64,000 nt of DNA. Origin: Isoetes taiwanensis. Taxonomy: Eukaryota; Streptophyta; Lycopodiopsida; Isoetales; Isoetaceae. How positions within the stretch are numbered: the first letter of the stretch is position 1; each line of letters begins with the position of its first letter. Made by a program: the position numbers and the translations under genes. Shown piece after piece: positions 24,095 through 34,330 of this stretch. The notes under the pieces are model-generated. The model saw only the letters and a program-made list of their open reading frames with translations, ran no database searches and was not told the origin of the DNA. The DNA lies in assembly GCA_021234155.1 (NCBI GenBank), contig JAJEKV010000016.1, positions 19,584,904 through 19,648,903 of the forward strand, written 5' to 3'.

Positions 24095-24680
24095 TGTTTG
24101 GGGTCTGGGTCCAGTCCTGGATCACCTGTAAGACTGCCCTACATGAGGACCCTTAGATCTAACAGGCAAAACCTGAGTTTTAAGTATTACGTGGGATTTG
24201 GCTAAGGTCTATGTGACCAAAAATGCTAAGAACCGAAAAGAAAGCAAGAGAAACACAAATGACAAAAGGATAATTTCATGAAGAAATGATGATGTGATAC
24301 AAAAGGTTGTGCTCAAGGCAAGAGGACTCAAAATCTTATCTAACCTCTAAGTACAAACTTCTAGTATATATAGCACAATGGCATTGGGCCCATAATGGTA
24401 AAACTATTGTTTAGTGATGGAAGCTACCTACTCCAAGATCTTTGCTGACATCTCAGGAATCTCCTTAATGATGGATGTTTGCTCATCAAGGTTGTGATTC
24501 CTGTCGTGGAGAACTCACACTCCACGCTCCATGGCGATCTCATGCCTTAAGGTCTCTTTGTCTCTTCTTAGGCATGACCTTCATGACGTTCTTCCCATTC
24601 CCTTGGGGCTTAGGGTTCTCCCATGTGCCTTGCCTATGTATAGCAAGAATAGTTCTATGCTTTTGGGCATAGGACTAACA
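24095..24680 (-). repeat. LTR of the older minus-strand element
   Basis: On the minus strand it starts TGTTAG (24,680) and ends GACCCCAAACA (24,095), the same termini as the nested element's LTRs, with a TATA-like GCTATATATAC inside. The next bases toward gag, TTGCCACTGCTGGG, look like a decayed tRNA-Asp PBS. Length 586 bp versus about 615. Confidence 0.75.
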
Positions 24681-25025
24681 AGGCTTATTCACATTTTATA
24701 TACACGTCGAACTCCTGCTTCCTTTTATGCATTTCACATCATCTTATCTTCCAGCCTATATTTTTTTCTTCTTAGTATTTTTCATATGCCCTTTACCTGC
24801 TTTCTTTCCATTCAACCCACCCTTTTCCCAAGCATGCCCTACTGCTAATTTTTTGTTATTTTATAGTTAATGTATTGCATAAACAAAGGTTATCAATTTT
24901 AAGGCTCTCTTAATGTATTATACAGACTTTACACATTTCTATTCGTTAAAAAGTCTACATTTAGATAAACAACAATGTAGTATAAGAAGAATATTAAGTG
25001 TTGGATTTATGAGCAAATTAATTCA
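24681..25025. other. spacer downstream of the GT47 gene
   Basis: AT-rich, no gene. It would hold the 3' untranslated region of the minus-strand glycosyltransferase gene. Confidence 0.5.
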
Positions 25026-26489
25026 TCACTTTTGATAAAGCAATGATCTCTTGAGCCATTTATCAAGAAGAACCTCGAAGGCATCCTTTGTTCTTGGGTT
25101 TGAGCTTTTATATCCTGGCTTTGCATAAACAATATTTGGAATAATTTCAATGACATTTTGTTGCATGGTTTTGATAACATCTGCATTAATATGTGTTAAA
25201 TAGTCAATAATATTAATGCTTCCATTAGCATTAAGTAGCTGCTCAGATGGATAAAAGACAGAATAAGTGCTCCCATTTGATGGAAGATGCCATATATATT
25301 GGCTATATGCTGAGTGTTCTGAGAACAAGACTGGAATGCACCCTGATAATATAGAATCGAAGATTGCCTTACGAGTTGGGGTGTCTCCATGAGGCATTAA
25401 ACAGAAGGTCGACCGAAGGTAAAGGTCAATTGCTAAGTAAGGATTGTTAGCACAATCCACCTTGTCACATCTCAAGATAGTGCAATTGGAGGAATGTTCG
25501 CATTGTTCTTGCAAAAGATTTCTAAGTGACTGACCATTAGGTCGAGGACCCCATGAATAAGAAATTAGAGTATCACGATGGTGATTAGAGACGATGTGTT
25601 GCCAATATTGTGTGTCTATAGGGGAAGATGGATGAAATCCAGTGGGATAAGGGATGGCAATTTCAGATTCTTGATAAGACCAAAAGTTTCGTTCAGTAAA
25701 TACCTTGGTAACATTTTGAAGCTCTGGGAAGGTGAGGATGCATGTTCCCCACTCTCCCAAGCACATAAAATTTTGAAATTCAGCTCCTATAACGAGGAGG
25801 TGATCTGCACCATGGTAACGCCGTAAATATGGAGATGCGAGTAAAAAACCAATGAGTTGTTGACTCAAGTGATTACGAACATGTGCCTTATCAAGAAAGT
25901 GACCACCAAAATCTAAATACGTGTAATATGGAATGTAGAAAAGGCTAGCTTGTTGGGGATTCATAGTACGACAATGATATGTGTTGAACCGCTCTCGAAG
26001 CATTAACTCTAGAGTGTATTGATAAGTTTGATACCATGCATTCTTTGGCAATGTTTGCCAATTTTCAGCTTGTCCAAATCCACCATTGGGGAAATGTCGG
26101 CATAACTCTGAGAGCTTCTTGTGAGCTTTAGAGTCATTACAAGACTGAGAGACTAGATCGTCATTAAATTGAGATGGCAAATCATATACATATACTAGCC
26201 TGCCCTCACAAGGAGAACTAGATATGAAGATGCGCCCCAAATTGGGTATGTCATTCAGCTCCAATGTTACACAAGAAAACACAATGCCAAATAATGCTAA
26301 AAAGAAATAGAAGCTCCAATTACATTTCTTCACTGCCTTCAACTTCATCATAAGAGTTGACGCCATTGGCAAAGGAAACGCTACTTGATAAATGCAAGGA
26401 ATGCGTCTTATGTGTCTCATGCAATAATAGACTCCTTTAGTCAACTGTGTCCCTACAATATCGCATGACCTAAGAAAGCGGTGCATCAT
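25026..26489 (-). CDS. GT47 exostosin-family glycosyltransferase, MUR3/xyloglucan galactosyltransferase-like
   Basis: A 487-codon uninterrupted ORF. Family knowledge: GT47 enzymes of the MUR3 group are Golgi type II membrane proteins that add galactose (or galacturonic acid) from UDP-sugars to xyloglucan side chains. Seen here: a single hydrophobic anchor WSFYFFLALFGIVFSCVTL at residues 58-76, then LVYVYDLPSQFND (from about 97), CRHFPNGGFGQ, FNTYHCRTMNPQQASLFYIP, GADHLLVIG, IAIPYPTGFHPSS, the C-rich segment NCTILRCD, and the signature HGDTPTRKAIFDSILSGCIP near residues 375-395, ending in IWHLP. Several N-x-S/T sites fit a luminal domain. MUR3 proteins are usually 550-620 residues, so this is short. 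A TATA box overlaps the first ATG, so Met42 (26,366, MASTLMMKLK) is the more likely start, giving 446 residues. Acceptor specificity cannot be told. Confidence 0.9.
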   Translation of the reverse strand: MMHRFLRSCDIVGTQLTKGVYYCMRHIRRIPCIYQVAFPLPMASTLMMKLKAVKKCNWSFYFFLALFGIVFSCVTLELNDIPNLGRIFISSSPCEGRLVYVYDLPSQFNDDLVSQSCNDSKAHKKLSELCRHFPNGGFGQAENWQTLPKNAWYQTYQYTLELMLRERFNTYHCRTMNPQQASLFYIPYYTYLDFGGHFLDKAHVRNHLSQQLIGFLLASPYLRRYHGADHLLVIGAEFQNFMCLGEWGTCILTFPELQNVTKVFTERNFWSYQESEIAIPYPTGFHPSSPIDTQYWQHIVSNHHRDTLISYSWGPRPNGQSLRNLLQEQCEHSSNCTILRCDKVDCANNPYLAIDLYLRSTFCLMPHGDTPTRKAIFDSILSGCIPVLFSEHSAYSQYIWHLPSNGSTYSVFYPSEQLLNANGSINIIDYLTHINADVIKTMQQNVIEIIPNIVYAKPGYKSSNPRTKDAFEVLLDKWLKRSLLYQK

Positions 26490-26496
26490 TTATATA
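26488..26496 (-). promoter_or_regulatory. TATA box overlapping the first ATG of the GT47 ORF
   Basis: The minus strand reads TATATAAAT immediately continuous with GATG. If used, transcription starts about 30 bases inside the ORF, favouring the internal Met42 start. Confidence 0.55.
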
Positions 26497-26505
26497 CTTA
26501 TAATA

Positions 26506-26771
26506 ATACCTAGCATGTGCACGCAACTTAATAATAATACCTTGCATGTTCTCCTTATATAGAATATAGCACATGATAAAAAGATACGCAAATGATGAAT
26601 CATTTGGGGATATTTATTTTTCGGACATAGCCAAGTATATGAAAGAAAAATATGCAAGTGATGCATCACTTGAAAAATTCAATGCGCATCATTTGCATTT
26701 ATATGTGGCATATTCTATATATAAAGAACATGTAAGGTATTATTGTTAGGTTGCGTGAACATGCCAGGTAT
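26506..26771. mobile_element. foldback / MITE-like element, arms about 67 bp
   Basis: 26,506-26,573 and 26,705-26,771 are near-perfect inverted repeats: one arm begins ATACCTAGCATGTGCACGCAAC, and the other, read on the minus strand, begins ATACCTGGCATGTTCACGCAAC. Each arm ends around AGAATAT. The centre contains an exact 18-bp palindrome CAAGTGATGCATCACTTG (26,655-26,672) and a related one at AAATGATGAATCATTT. No coding capacity. No clear target duplication. It lies directly upstream of the GT47 TATA box. Confidence 0.8.
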
Positions 26772-26821
26772 CAATGCGTTGTTGACATGCTAGAATATCA
26801 TGTTCTAGAAATATCAGCCCT

Positions 26822-26998
26822 TCGAGACATGGCCTAGTAGTAGGACCTTAAACAACTACACTCGAGGTCGCGGGTTCAAGTATGATCAACATCGACCTAG
26901 CAATGGGGACCTTAAATTCCACTGCCTCGAGGTCACTATTCAATTATGACCAATTGGTCTTGTGGTAGAAACTTTAAATCTACTATATGTACTAGATA
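26822..26998 (+). mobile_element. three tandem tRNA-like SINE heads
   Basis: A pol III A-box-like TGGCCTAGTAGTAGGA is followed about 40 bases later by a B-box-like GCGGGTTCAAGT. The unit CCTAGYARTRGGACCTTAAA...CTCGAGGTC then recurs, decayed, at 26,893 and 26,950 with spacings of about 64 and 57 bases. It does not fold as a functional tRNA. Confidence 0.6.
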
Positions 26999-27031
26999 AT
27001 CATATGTAGGTATCACTGCTAGGTAGTGGAT

Positions 27032-27226
27032 TGACTTTCATGTGATATGTATAATGTGATCCATCTACTATATTCATGATGTGATAGTGAATAAATTGAT
27101 GTCCTTCAAAAAAAAGGGGGGTCTAGGACTTTCATGTGATATATATAATGTGATCCATCTACTATATTCATGATGTGATAGTGAATAGATTGATGTCCTT
27201 CAAAAGGGGGAGGGGGAGGGGGAGGG
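27032..27226. repeat. 95-bp tandem duplication ending in a G-rich tract
   Basis: GACTTTCATGTGATATGTAT at 27,032 recurs at 27,127 with few changes over about 80 bases. Copy 1 ends in A8G6; copy 2 ends in three G5 runs and one G3 run (27,206-27,226), which fits the G-quadruplex pattern. Confidence 0.9.
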
Positions 27227-27514
27227 AGTCTAGGAATATCATCTTCTCTTGTTATCTCAACCAAAGTAATTCTGGACATGGTTGAAGGCTAAAAACAGCA
27301 GATTAGTCTCCTAAATATGGATAGTTTGCTACAACAACTAAAATGGAAAGACATGGTGATATTCTTATATTTTCAGAGCAAATATATTTGATGGGCTTAA
27401 ATCACTTTCATGTGGTAGGGCAACTGATGCACTTGAGTTAACAACAGAAATGATAAAATGGACTAGCCCAACAGTAACCAATCCTATATTTTAAAACCGT
27501 GGCATCTGTCTATC

Positions 27515-27606
27515 CGCCCGATCGACGGCCGAGATCGTCCCAATGTCCCTCCGCCCCAATCGACGGCCGAGGTTTTACGAATATCCCTTTGTCCCGATCG
27601 ACGACC
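27515..27606. repeat. short tandem repeat around ATCGACGGCCGAG
   Basis: Two full and one partial unit of about 37 bp, each containing CGATCGACGGCCGAG or CAATCGACGGCCGAG. The array is bracketed by GTGGCATC on the left and GATGCCAC on the right. Nothing else is recognised between 27,227 and 27,740. Confidence 0.7.
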
Positions 27607-27748
27607 CATAGGATGCCACGTGGCACAATAAAAAGACATGAAATTTAACGTGAAACCACATCTAATGCATGCCCTTTCCATACCATAGTTTCATATTTGA
27701 GCGGGACAGATGGCTGCATAGGGAGGCCTTAGCATCACCCTTAACTCA

Positions 27749-28318
27749 TTGCCAACGGGAAATGTAATATCCATGGGAGCAATGATTGCAAGATATACAC
27801 AGCACCAAGAAGGTGCTTTTGCCTCAGATTGTTTTGAGATAATGCTCTATGAAGGCATAAGGGCAGATGCGAAAATGATCTATGCAGGCATAAGGCAAGA
27901 CAAGACCATATTTTCAAGCATCTTAAAGGCATGCGGAAGCATAACAGAAACAATTCAGGTCAGGAAAATACATGAGCAGGTACTTCATTATGGACTCCAA
28001 ACTAATGTTGATATAGGAAATACTAGGCTGGTTGGTATGTATGCCGATTGTGGCAACCTGGAGGAAGCACACCAGGACTTTGATAAGTTGCTGAATTAAG
28101 ATGTGACATCATGGGGTGCAATCATCGTAGGATATGCCCAACGTGGTGAATGTCTTCTTACACTGGAATGTAAAAACAGAATGCAGATGCAGGGATTAAA
28201 ACCAGTTGGTAACAAGTCCGTTGAGTCTGAGTTGCTTGATCATATGGCCTTTTGGAAGAAATTGCATGTGCCTGAGGCCATCCTTGGAAAGCCAGGTTGT
28301 TCAGATGGTGATGGTTAG
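27749..28318 (+). pseudogene. pentatricopeptide repeat (PPR, PLS-type) protein fragment
   Basis: Contains NVISMGAMIARYTQHQEGAF, QDKTIFSSILKACGSITE, VRKIHEQVLHYGLQTNVDIG, NTRLVGMYADCGNLEEAHQD and, after a stop at 28,099, DVTSWGAIIVGYAQRGE. These are the P, L and S repeat signatures of plant organelle RNA-binding PPR proteins (RNA editing, splicing or stability). Only about three repeats remain. There is no N-terminal transit peptide and no E/DYW domain. A duplicated filler (GIRADAKMIYAGIRQDK) interrupts one repeat. It is therefore a truncated, dead copy. Confidence 0.85.
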
Positions 28319-28339
28319 TCGTTATTATCTCGGTGGTTA

Positions 28340-29100
28340 AGTCTTGAATTTGATCTTGATTTGGCATTGCAGTGGAAATTAAAATTTGGTCTAGAAGAGT
28401 TTTTAATCAGGATTAGAGATGGATGTTATATCAAATGTGTCCATAACAATGCAGACTACTTATCTTCCAGAGGATGTGGAAATCGTTTATCACCTGCAAT
28501 TGTTTGTAAGATGCTTTTCATTACATTAGGCATGTTAAAACTTTGATATCTATTGAATTCAAACTTATGTCATGCCAGCAGTAAAATTACCACGCAGGAT
28601 GCTTATGGAAGAGCTATGCAATGTTCAAATTGTGAGTACATGCATTTTTATAAACTATAATAAAAGAATTTCCCATTTCAAGGTTTAGTTTTATGCTTCA
28701 TGTGTAAGGTTCTGAATCTACAATTGCTGAGTGATAGAATTTGATCCTAACAGTATTTATAATGTTATGGTTCTTTGTTTGTTTTGACTCATCACCTGTA
28801 TAAGGAAGGATATGATTGGACTGATGGTTTACAAGGTATTGTATTGCAGCATTCACAGTTTAAGCTTTCCTAAATTATACTGGATGGAACCTAACTATTT
28901 GTGTTTTTACGGCAATTGGTGCAGATTAAAAAGAGAGTTCATGAAGCCCATTATGCATGTTTATATTTATCCAAGGTTATACTATTCCACAACGATGAAT
29001 TTGCATCCTTCTATTCAGGCAGACCGCTGGTGAACATAAAATTTACAGCCTAGATCTCCGGTCATTAGATGGTATTAACTTGGTAGTTCGATGCAAGGTG
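28340..29100 (+). other. candidate exons of an unassigned gene
   Basis: Several short open stretches are bounded by plausible splice sites: one after TTGCAG at 28,371; KLPRRMLMEELCNVQI ending at a GTGAGT near 28,634; EGYDWTDGLQ before GTATTG near 28,840; IKKRVHEAHYACLYLSK after GTGCAG; and GEHKIYSLDLRSLDGINLVV before GTGATG near 29,098. Spacing fits small plant introns. I do not recognise the protein; a distant resemblance to NARG2/ICE2-type C-termini is only a guess. The DNA transposon starts about 180 bases further on and may have cut the gene. Confidence 0.35.
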
Positions 29101-29529
29101 ATGACAATTAAATTTTATATCTTTTCAATGTTAAACGGCCTTCATATGTAAGCATGCTAGACAGGTATGGTATTGCTTCCCTTTTCTGCACAACATGAAT
29201 CATATAGCACCAAAGATCATATATGCTCTGTTCTGTTACATTTCTCAGCCAATATTTGCATCTGCAACCATGAATGGGTGTAAATATGGTAATGCTACCC
29301 AAAAAACGCTGAAAAGCACTTAGCACCTAAAGCACTTCCAAGCACTTAGCAACCCGTAGTTATACCTCCCACAATCCTAACTTCCTGCCTCCCACAAGAC
29401 CTAGCTTCCGTGCACCTTCCTTTTTTTTTTTATCCCAATTTGTGTTTCTTTTGCTCGCTTTTTCTCCCCGCCACATCATAGATCAATTATCCCAACTTAC
29501 ATTCGTGAATCGACACAATGGTAGAGGAG

Positions 29530-31150
29530 GCAAGCATACCGAGGATTTCGAAGGATACACTGCTTTTCAAACCATGGTTTGCAGCCTCGTGAGCATTCAA
29601 TTGGTGGCAAATAATGTTACACAAGAACAAGTTGGGAATCGGGCTTTGGCAAGAACCCTCAATTCCAAGTCGAAGGGCACTAAAGTTGTTTGCTATTCAC
29701 CCACATCCAAGGCCAAATTGGACAAATTGTTAAGGATTCTTTATCCGATGGGGTTTCAAACAATGAAGTCGAGAAGCAATTTGCCCTTGCATTTTCTTGG
29801 GAAAATTGCCAAGAAGGTCTTGAAGATCCCGAAGGCCATCAAATCAATTGGGCTGCATATGGTGCACGATTATGGTTTACGTGCATAGAAGGCCGAGAGT
29901 TCGTGGTTTTAAAGAGAAACAAGAAATTGATTCAAAAGCCTCGCCCGAAAGCAAAAGAGGTAGCAAGTAGTAAACTTGATCGCACAAACTTGAAACCGAC
30001 CAAGAAATAGTGACAGAGAATCTGAAAACTTATGATCAAGAAAACTCGGATGGAAAAAGAAATGCGGATATAGTTGTTAGCCCGGCAAAATTAAGAAAAG
30101 TCAAATGATAAAATTTTTAAAAGGCTAACCTAAAAAAGACACAAAGATGGAACAATTGAAATCACCTTTGTTGAAAAGAGGGGCCTGCTCATGACACAGA
30201 AGTAGAACAGAAATAAAGGAGTTGGAGAGAAAGTTAATGTTTGAGGAGTATGTCGCAGAGTCCATGGAGTCATTATGCACTGAGATCCAGATCTGATTTT
30301 GTTGAAGGGAAATTTGGAGGCGTAATTAATTCAACCGATAATGACATCAAGGCAGCCAAGGAATATGCAAAACCTTGATAAAGGAGACATCAAGAATTCA
30401 ACTTTCTCGCATCAACACCATCAAGAGAAATCTTCCGTGTTTTTACAAAATTTTTGTAATGCTTGTGGTTTGGGATTTCCGATAAGTACAAGCTTTCTTT
30501 AATTTTTGATTGCTCACATGAATATCATGTGATGTGTGCTGCCTTGTTAAAGGAAGGCAAATGTTTGAAATGTGAATGCCTAGGTCCCTCAAGACCTTTA
30601 TGTTGAGCTTGGCTTGAGCATTCCCGCTGTAGCTTGAGCAGGTTGCTTCCTTTGATCCTAGATTAAGTTTCGTGAAATCAGATTTGGGATCAAATACAGT
30701 GCTCCGCAATTGAAGATGTAGTAGATGTGCAATCCGACCAATTGAAGTCCCCTTCTACTAGCAATCTAAGAGAAGAAGGTTGAGACATGTCGTGATGATT
30801 CCTCGATATTGAAACAGAATGTTCCGGGACAGGTGACCCCAATGCAGCTTAAGAAGTGGCGAAAATTTCGTGAAGAAACAAAGGTCGCCTGATGATGAGG
30901 AGATTAAGTATGTCTTAGACACTCCAACCGGGAAGAAGCGTAAGCAAGTTCAAGAAGAAAAAAAGCTGATGTGGTTGTGAAGAAGACAGAAGGAAAAGAA
31001 GACATTGAATAAAAGAAGAGACTAGCAAAAGAAAGGAGGTGGCAAGGCCAAAAGCAAAGGCTCGCACCAAAGCCAAGGTTAATAGAAAGTATCCTTTGAG
31101 AGGGAGAGGTCAAAAGAATGATGGGAATGATGGCAACGTAATCCTGCAAG
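29530..31150 (+). pseudogene. unassigned plus-strand reading frames inside the DNA transposon
   Basis: Best piece: 29,690-30,010, containing QIGQIVKDSLSDGVSNNEVE and NWAAYGARLWFTCIEGREFV, then a basic stretch LKRNKKLIQKPRPKAKE. Around 30,850-31,090 other frames give LKKWRKFREETK and PDDEEIKYVLDTPTGKKRKQ. Composition is protein-like and the pieces run toward the HAD-like domain, so they may be the N-terminal half of the same gene. No family recognised. Frames change several times. Confidence 0.35.
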
Positions 31151-31639
31151 GCAATGAAGAAGAGGTTGAGAAGGATGTCATCAACATAAACTCAACCCTT
31201 TGCTGATATTGCAGGTGCGTGGTTTGAAAGTTCAAAAGAAGTTCATGAAGAGCAGCCCAATACTAGAACCTGCACCAAATGTACAAGCCGCAAAGACTAT
31301 CCATACAAGATAAAGGTACAAAACTTGCAGCAATGATTGAATCCATGAGGGGAATAACAACATCCCCTTTGAGCGTAATAATTCATTCCCTCGATTGTTT
31401 AATTTGAATTCTTAAATTATTGTATTCATTATTTGAGTTGTCTTCTCAGAATCTTCGTGGAGTGACCAAGTAGTCCAAAGTGATGAGGACTTAAATGTAT
31501 CCCAATTAACTTCCAGGTCTTGTGCTTTTTTAATTTAATCTCAATATTTGTACTTGAATTTGGGTGTGTATTCACTTGATTAATGTTGTGAATGTTAGGT
31601 CCACTGAAGTACAAAGTGTAAATGTAGCTTCAAGTTCCA

Positions 31640-32415
31640 ATCAGACCGCCAATTGTTATTAGGCAAAAGAGATTGCCGATTCTAGATCTTAATGGCGCTC
31701 GTGAAGAGCTTTAGAAGAAGTAATCAATTGAGGGATGATCTTAAAAAGATAAACCCTCAATTATTAAAATCATCAACAACTAACAAAGTAGTTGTATTCA
31801 GGCCGGAGTACATGCTTTCTTGAGGAAGCATCTTCTTCGGTATGACTTAGCCATTTGGTCCTCTATGAACAGATTTAATGTTCATGAGGTGCTTGATGTC
31901 CTATGTCCTGCTAAGAAAGACAAATTCATCTTCATTTGGGACCAGAGTTTCTGTGATGAGATGCCTTTCAAGTATCCTTTGGAGTCTTCTAATCCTATTT
32001 TTATGAAGCCACTCCATAAGGTATATGCAGCTTTCCCTGAGTATGGCAGAAATGTAATTATTGCATGATGAGGTTTACAAGACATTTCTGTCCCCACCAT
32101 TTACTTCCATCATGGTGCCTACTTTCACCGCGTCCAACCGATGAAATTCTAGATGTTTATTTGCTTCCAATACTTAGGACAGTGTCACATCTTTGAAGAT
32201 ACTTTTAGTCATCAAGAATAACACTAGAGCAGAATGTTATACAAGTATTTCCCTGGGTGTTCTTGAAGAATTATTCCAGCAGGACATTGGAGCAGATAAG
32301 AAACTGCTGGTCAAAGCATACTGCAAGGGCCAGATTCAGTGGTTAGTTGATGCACATCGAAATGTCTTCAGTGCAGACCAGTTGGTTCATCTACAGTTTT
32401 TTTTAGATTCCTGAT
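31640..32415 (+). pseudogene. FCP1/NIF-type HAD phosphatase-like domain carried inside the DNA transposon
   Basis: The HAD motifs occur in the right order. LPILDLNGA at 31,673-31,699 is motif I (D-x-N/D). About 55 codons later GVHAFLRKHLLRYDLAIWSS carries the WSS motif II. Then FIFIWDQSFCDEMPF and PIFMKPLHKVYAAFPEYG follow, as in NIF domains, and DEVYKTFLSPPFTSIMVPTF gives the second acidic motif. The Ile-Asp-Asp step is broken by two extra bases (32,064-32,065), and another frame change lies near 31,805. NIF/FCP1 enzymes remove phosphate from proteins such as the RNA polymerase II tail. The C-terminal frame at 32,193-32,415 (LVKAYCKGQIQWLVDAHRNV) is not recognised. Whether it is a captured host gene or a normal part of this transposon is open. 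Confidence 0.7.
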
Positions 32416-32467
32416 CCTGGTATAAACTTTGTAAATTGCCTCAATTTTGTTACATAGAGGCATGTAA

Positions 32468-32545
32468 CTATGTGAGTGCAGATTTGCCTCCATTTTGTAC
32501 AGATACTATGAGAGTGCAGATTTGCCTCCATTTTGTAACTACACA
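32468..32545. repeat. tandem duplication, period about 45 bp
   Basis: GAGTGCAGATTTGCCTCCAT occurs at 32,473 and again at 32,512, each followed by TTTGTA and a near-copy of ACTATG. Confidence 0.85.
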
Positions 32546-32639
32546 AGAATTTTGTACCATCTTGCAATGTAATATATCTTCATTCTCTTTCATTATGTGT
32601 TCTCGATGAATTTTCTTGAAATTGCAAAAGTTAATCGCA

Positions 32640-32860
32640 GATGTTATGCTTTCCCAATTCAAGAAAAAAATAGTTTAGACTATAAGACTCCTTACAGCCA
32701 CAACCCAAACCTTTTGCAAATGATTTTAATCTTGGCAGGAACTCAAAGGAGTTGAGAAGATGTGGATTGAATTTGGACTGAAGTATTGCATCAGACCTTG
32801 TTCATATTGATGACACTGACCAGGTCAAAATTTGGTCAATGTCCCTGGCCGAAGTCAATT
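32640..32860. repeat. dispersed direct repeat, second copy at 36,105-36,320
   Basis: Starts TTTCCCAATTCAAGAAAAAA and stays similar for about 210 bases, including TGCAAATGATTTTAATCTTG and TTGGTCAATGTCCC. The other copy lies between transposase exons 3.46 kb away, so the transposon contains an internal duplication or a nested relative. Confidence 0.85.
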
Positions 32861-33119
32861 TTTTGCAGACATGTCTAAGCTGGGAATTTTTGGACTCTGA
32901 ATAAAAGCAAGATATGTAGAACTAATTTGAAAAGTAATCAAATGCTGAAGAACAAATGTGAACAAGAATCAAATGTTGTGGTGCATGATAATTGAAAAAG
33001 AGAAATTTTTTCACATTAATAACACAATAGCCTGCAGGCTCGAATTTAAAAGACATCTGAGCCTGCAAAATTACAAAATTGGAGCAAAATTACAAAAAGG
33101 ATGAAGATGGATGGCCTAC

Positions 33120-33857
33120 TCAAAATTGGTAGGTGTCTAAGTACTTGAAGTCTTCAAAGAAATCAGGCTGGATTATTGTCACCGCTTGGCGATTCCACCA
33201 TTCAACACCGGCCAATGAGGTACTCGAGTTGCAGTTTGCCATATTTAGCGTAATCAAATTACCATAAGCATTTGCCTGACCTCGATTCTCCTCGTAATGA
33301 TCAAACCGGGCGGTCATGAGAGGGTTGTTCCTTTCTATGAAGTAGTACAAAGACCGCTAACCGGTAAGTTCTTTCAGACAAAAATTCAACTCGCCCATTT
33401 TTTCTCCTTCTTTGGCACAACTCGCCCCTTAAATTGTACCTGCTCTTATCACTTTCCTTCAAGACATGATCTATATCTGCTAGAAGATTCTCAAAAGTCT
33501 CTTTTTCCTTTGCCTTTACCTCGCCTCCTCAAGAACTAGCAACCGACCCACTTCCAGATTTCTTGAGTCAGGTAAACAGCCTTGCCTCTCAAAAAGTCAC
33601 AACCTTGGTCCAAAGTTTTTGCAGCTTTCTAGGTATTGTTTGAAAAGCCTAGCGTGTGAGGAGGCCAACGCTTAAGGGAATCCAATTCACGAGCAAATGT
33701 AGCATTTGTCTTGATCACATACCTCGGCTGCGGGGACCCCCGTGGTACAAGAACTCCTCGATCATCCAGAATCGGCAACACACCATCTCATACCGGGTCT
33801 TTGGTTAAATTATCCCAAGCAGGAGGATAAAAGGAGAAATAATCAAGCTCGGCCATT
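33120..33857 (-). pseudogene. second minus-strand reading frame of the DNA transposon, function unknown
   Basis: The minus strand opens MAELDYFSFYPPAWDNLTKD at 33,857. It continues through RYVIKTNATFARELDSLKRW, DFLRGKAVYLTQEIWKWVG, IDHVLKESDKSRYNLRGEL and NGRVEFLSERTYRLAVF, and closes with NCNSSTSLAGVEWWNRQAVT and a stop after YLDTYQF at 33,120. About 245 codons with roughly four stops or shifts. The protein-like composition and clean start argue for a former gene. I do not know the family. It may be an accessory protein of the transposon or the C-terminal exons of the transposase. Confidence 0.5.
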
Positions 33858-34183
33858 TTTCTTGACAAAAGCGACTCTGTGAGATGGATCCAAGCGGAGA
33901 GACCGGGTAGATCAAGGCGGAGATGAGCGGCTTCTAGGTTAAAAGAATTCTGAATGCATTTTCGGGTTTAAAGAATTTGCCATTAAGACTGGCGAATGGG
34001 CAGGAGAAAACAACAAAGGCAATTGAAACAGAATTCTCCCGGCCTTGAAGAATTTCACAACTTCCAACAATTCTTGTTCAAATCTCCTCCAATCCCTTCA
34101 CCAACCTCCCAAAGATCGAATTCAGGAATTAACCTCCCAAGACAACAAATTTTGAAGACTCTACCTCGAAAAAAGCCCCAGAA

Positions 34184-34330
34184 TAAATGAAGTGCTGTAA
34201 GTGCTTTAAGTGCTTTAAGTGCTGTGGCAGCAGAATTCAGAACATGCTAAAGACAACCAAAAAAAAGGGAAAATACCTTTTGATCCTGCAGTTTGCATCC
34301 ATTATACTTCATCCATTACCTTCTATGAGG
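34184..34330. repeat. internal repeat related to 35,016-35,225
   Basis: Both stretches carry AAGTGCTTTAAGTGCTTT-like motifs, an A-rich spacer, ATACCTTTTGAT, and then CAGTTTGCATCCATTRTACT. The latter is part of a transposase exon at 35,170-35,205, so a piece of exon plus intron has been duplicated about 0.85 kb away. Confidence 0.7.

Noticed and set aside
26822-26885. Functional tRNA gene
   Set aside because: A- and B-box-like motifs are present but there is no acceptor stem or anticodon arm; SINE head preferred.
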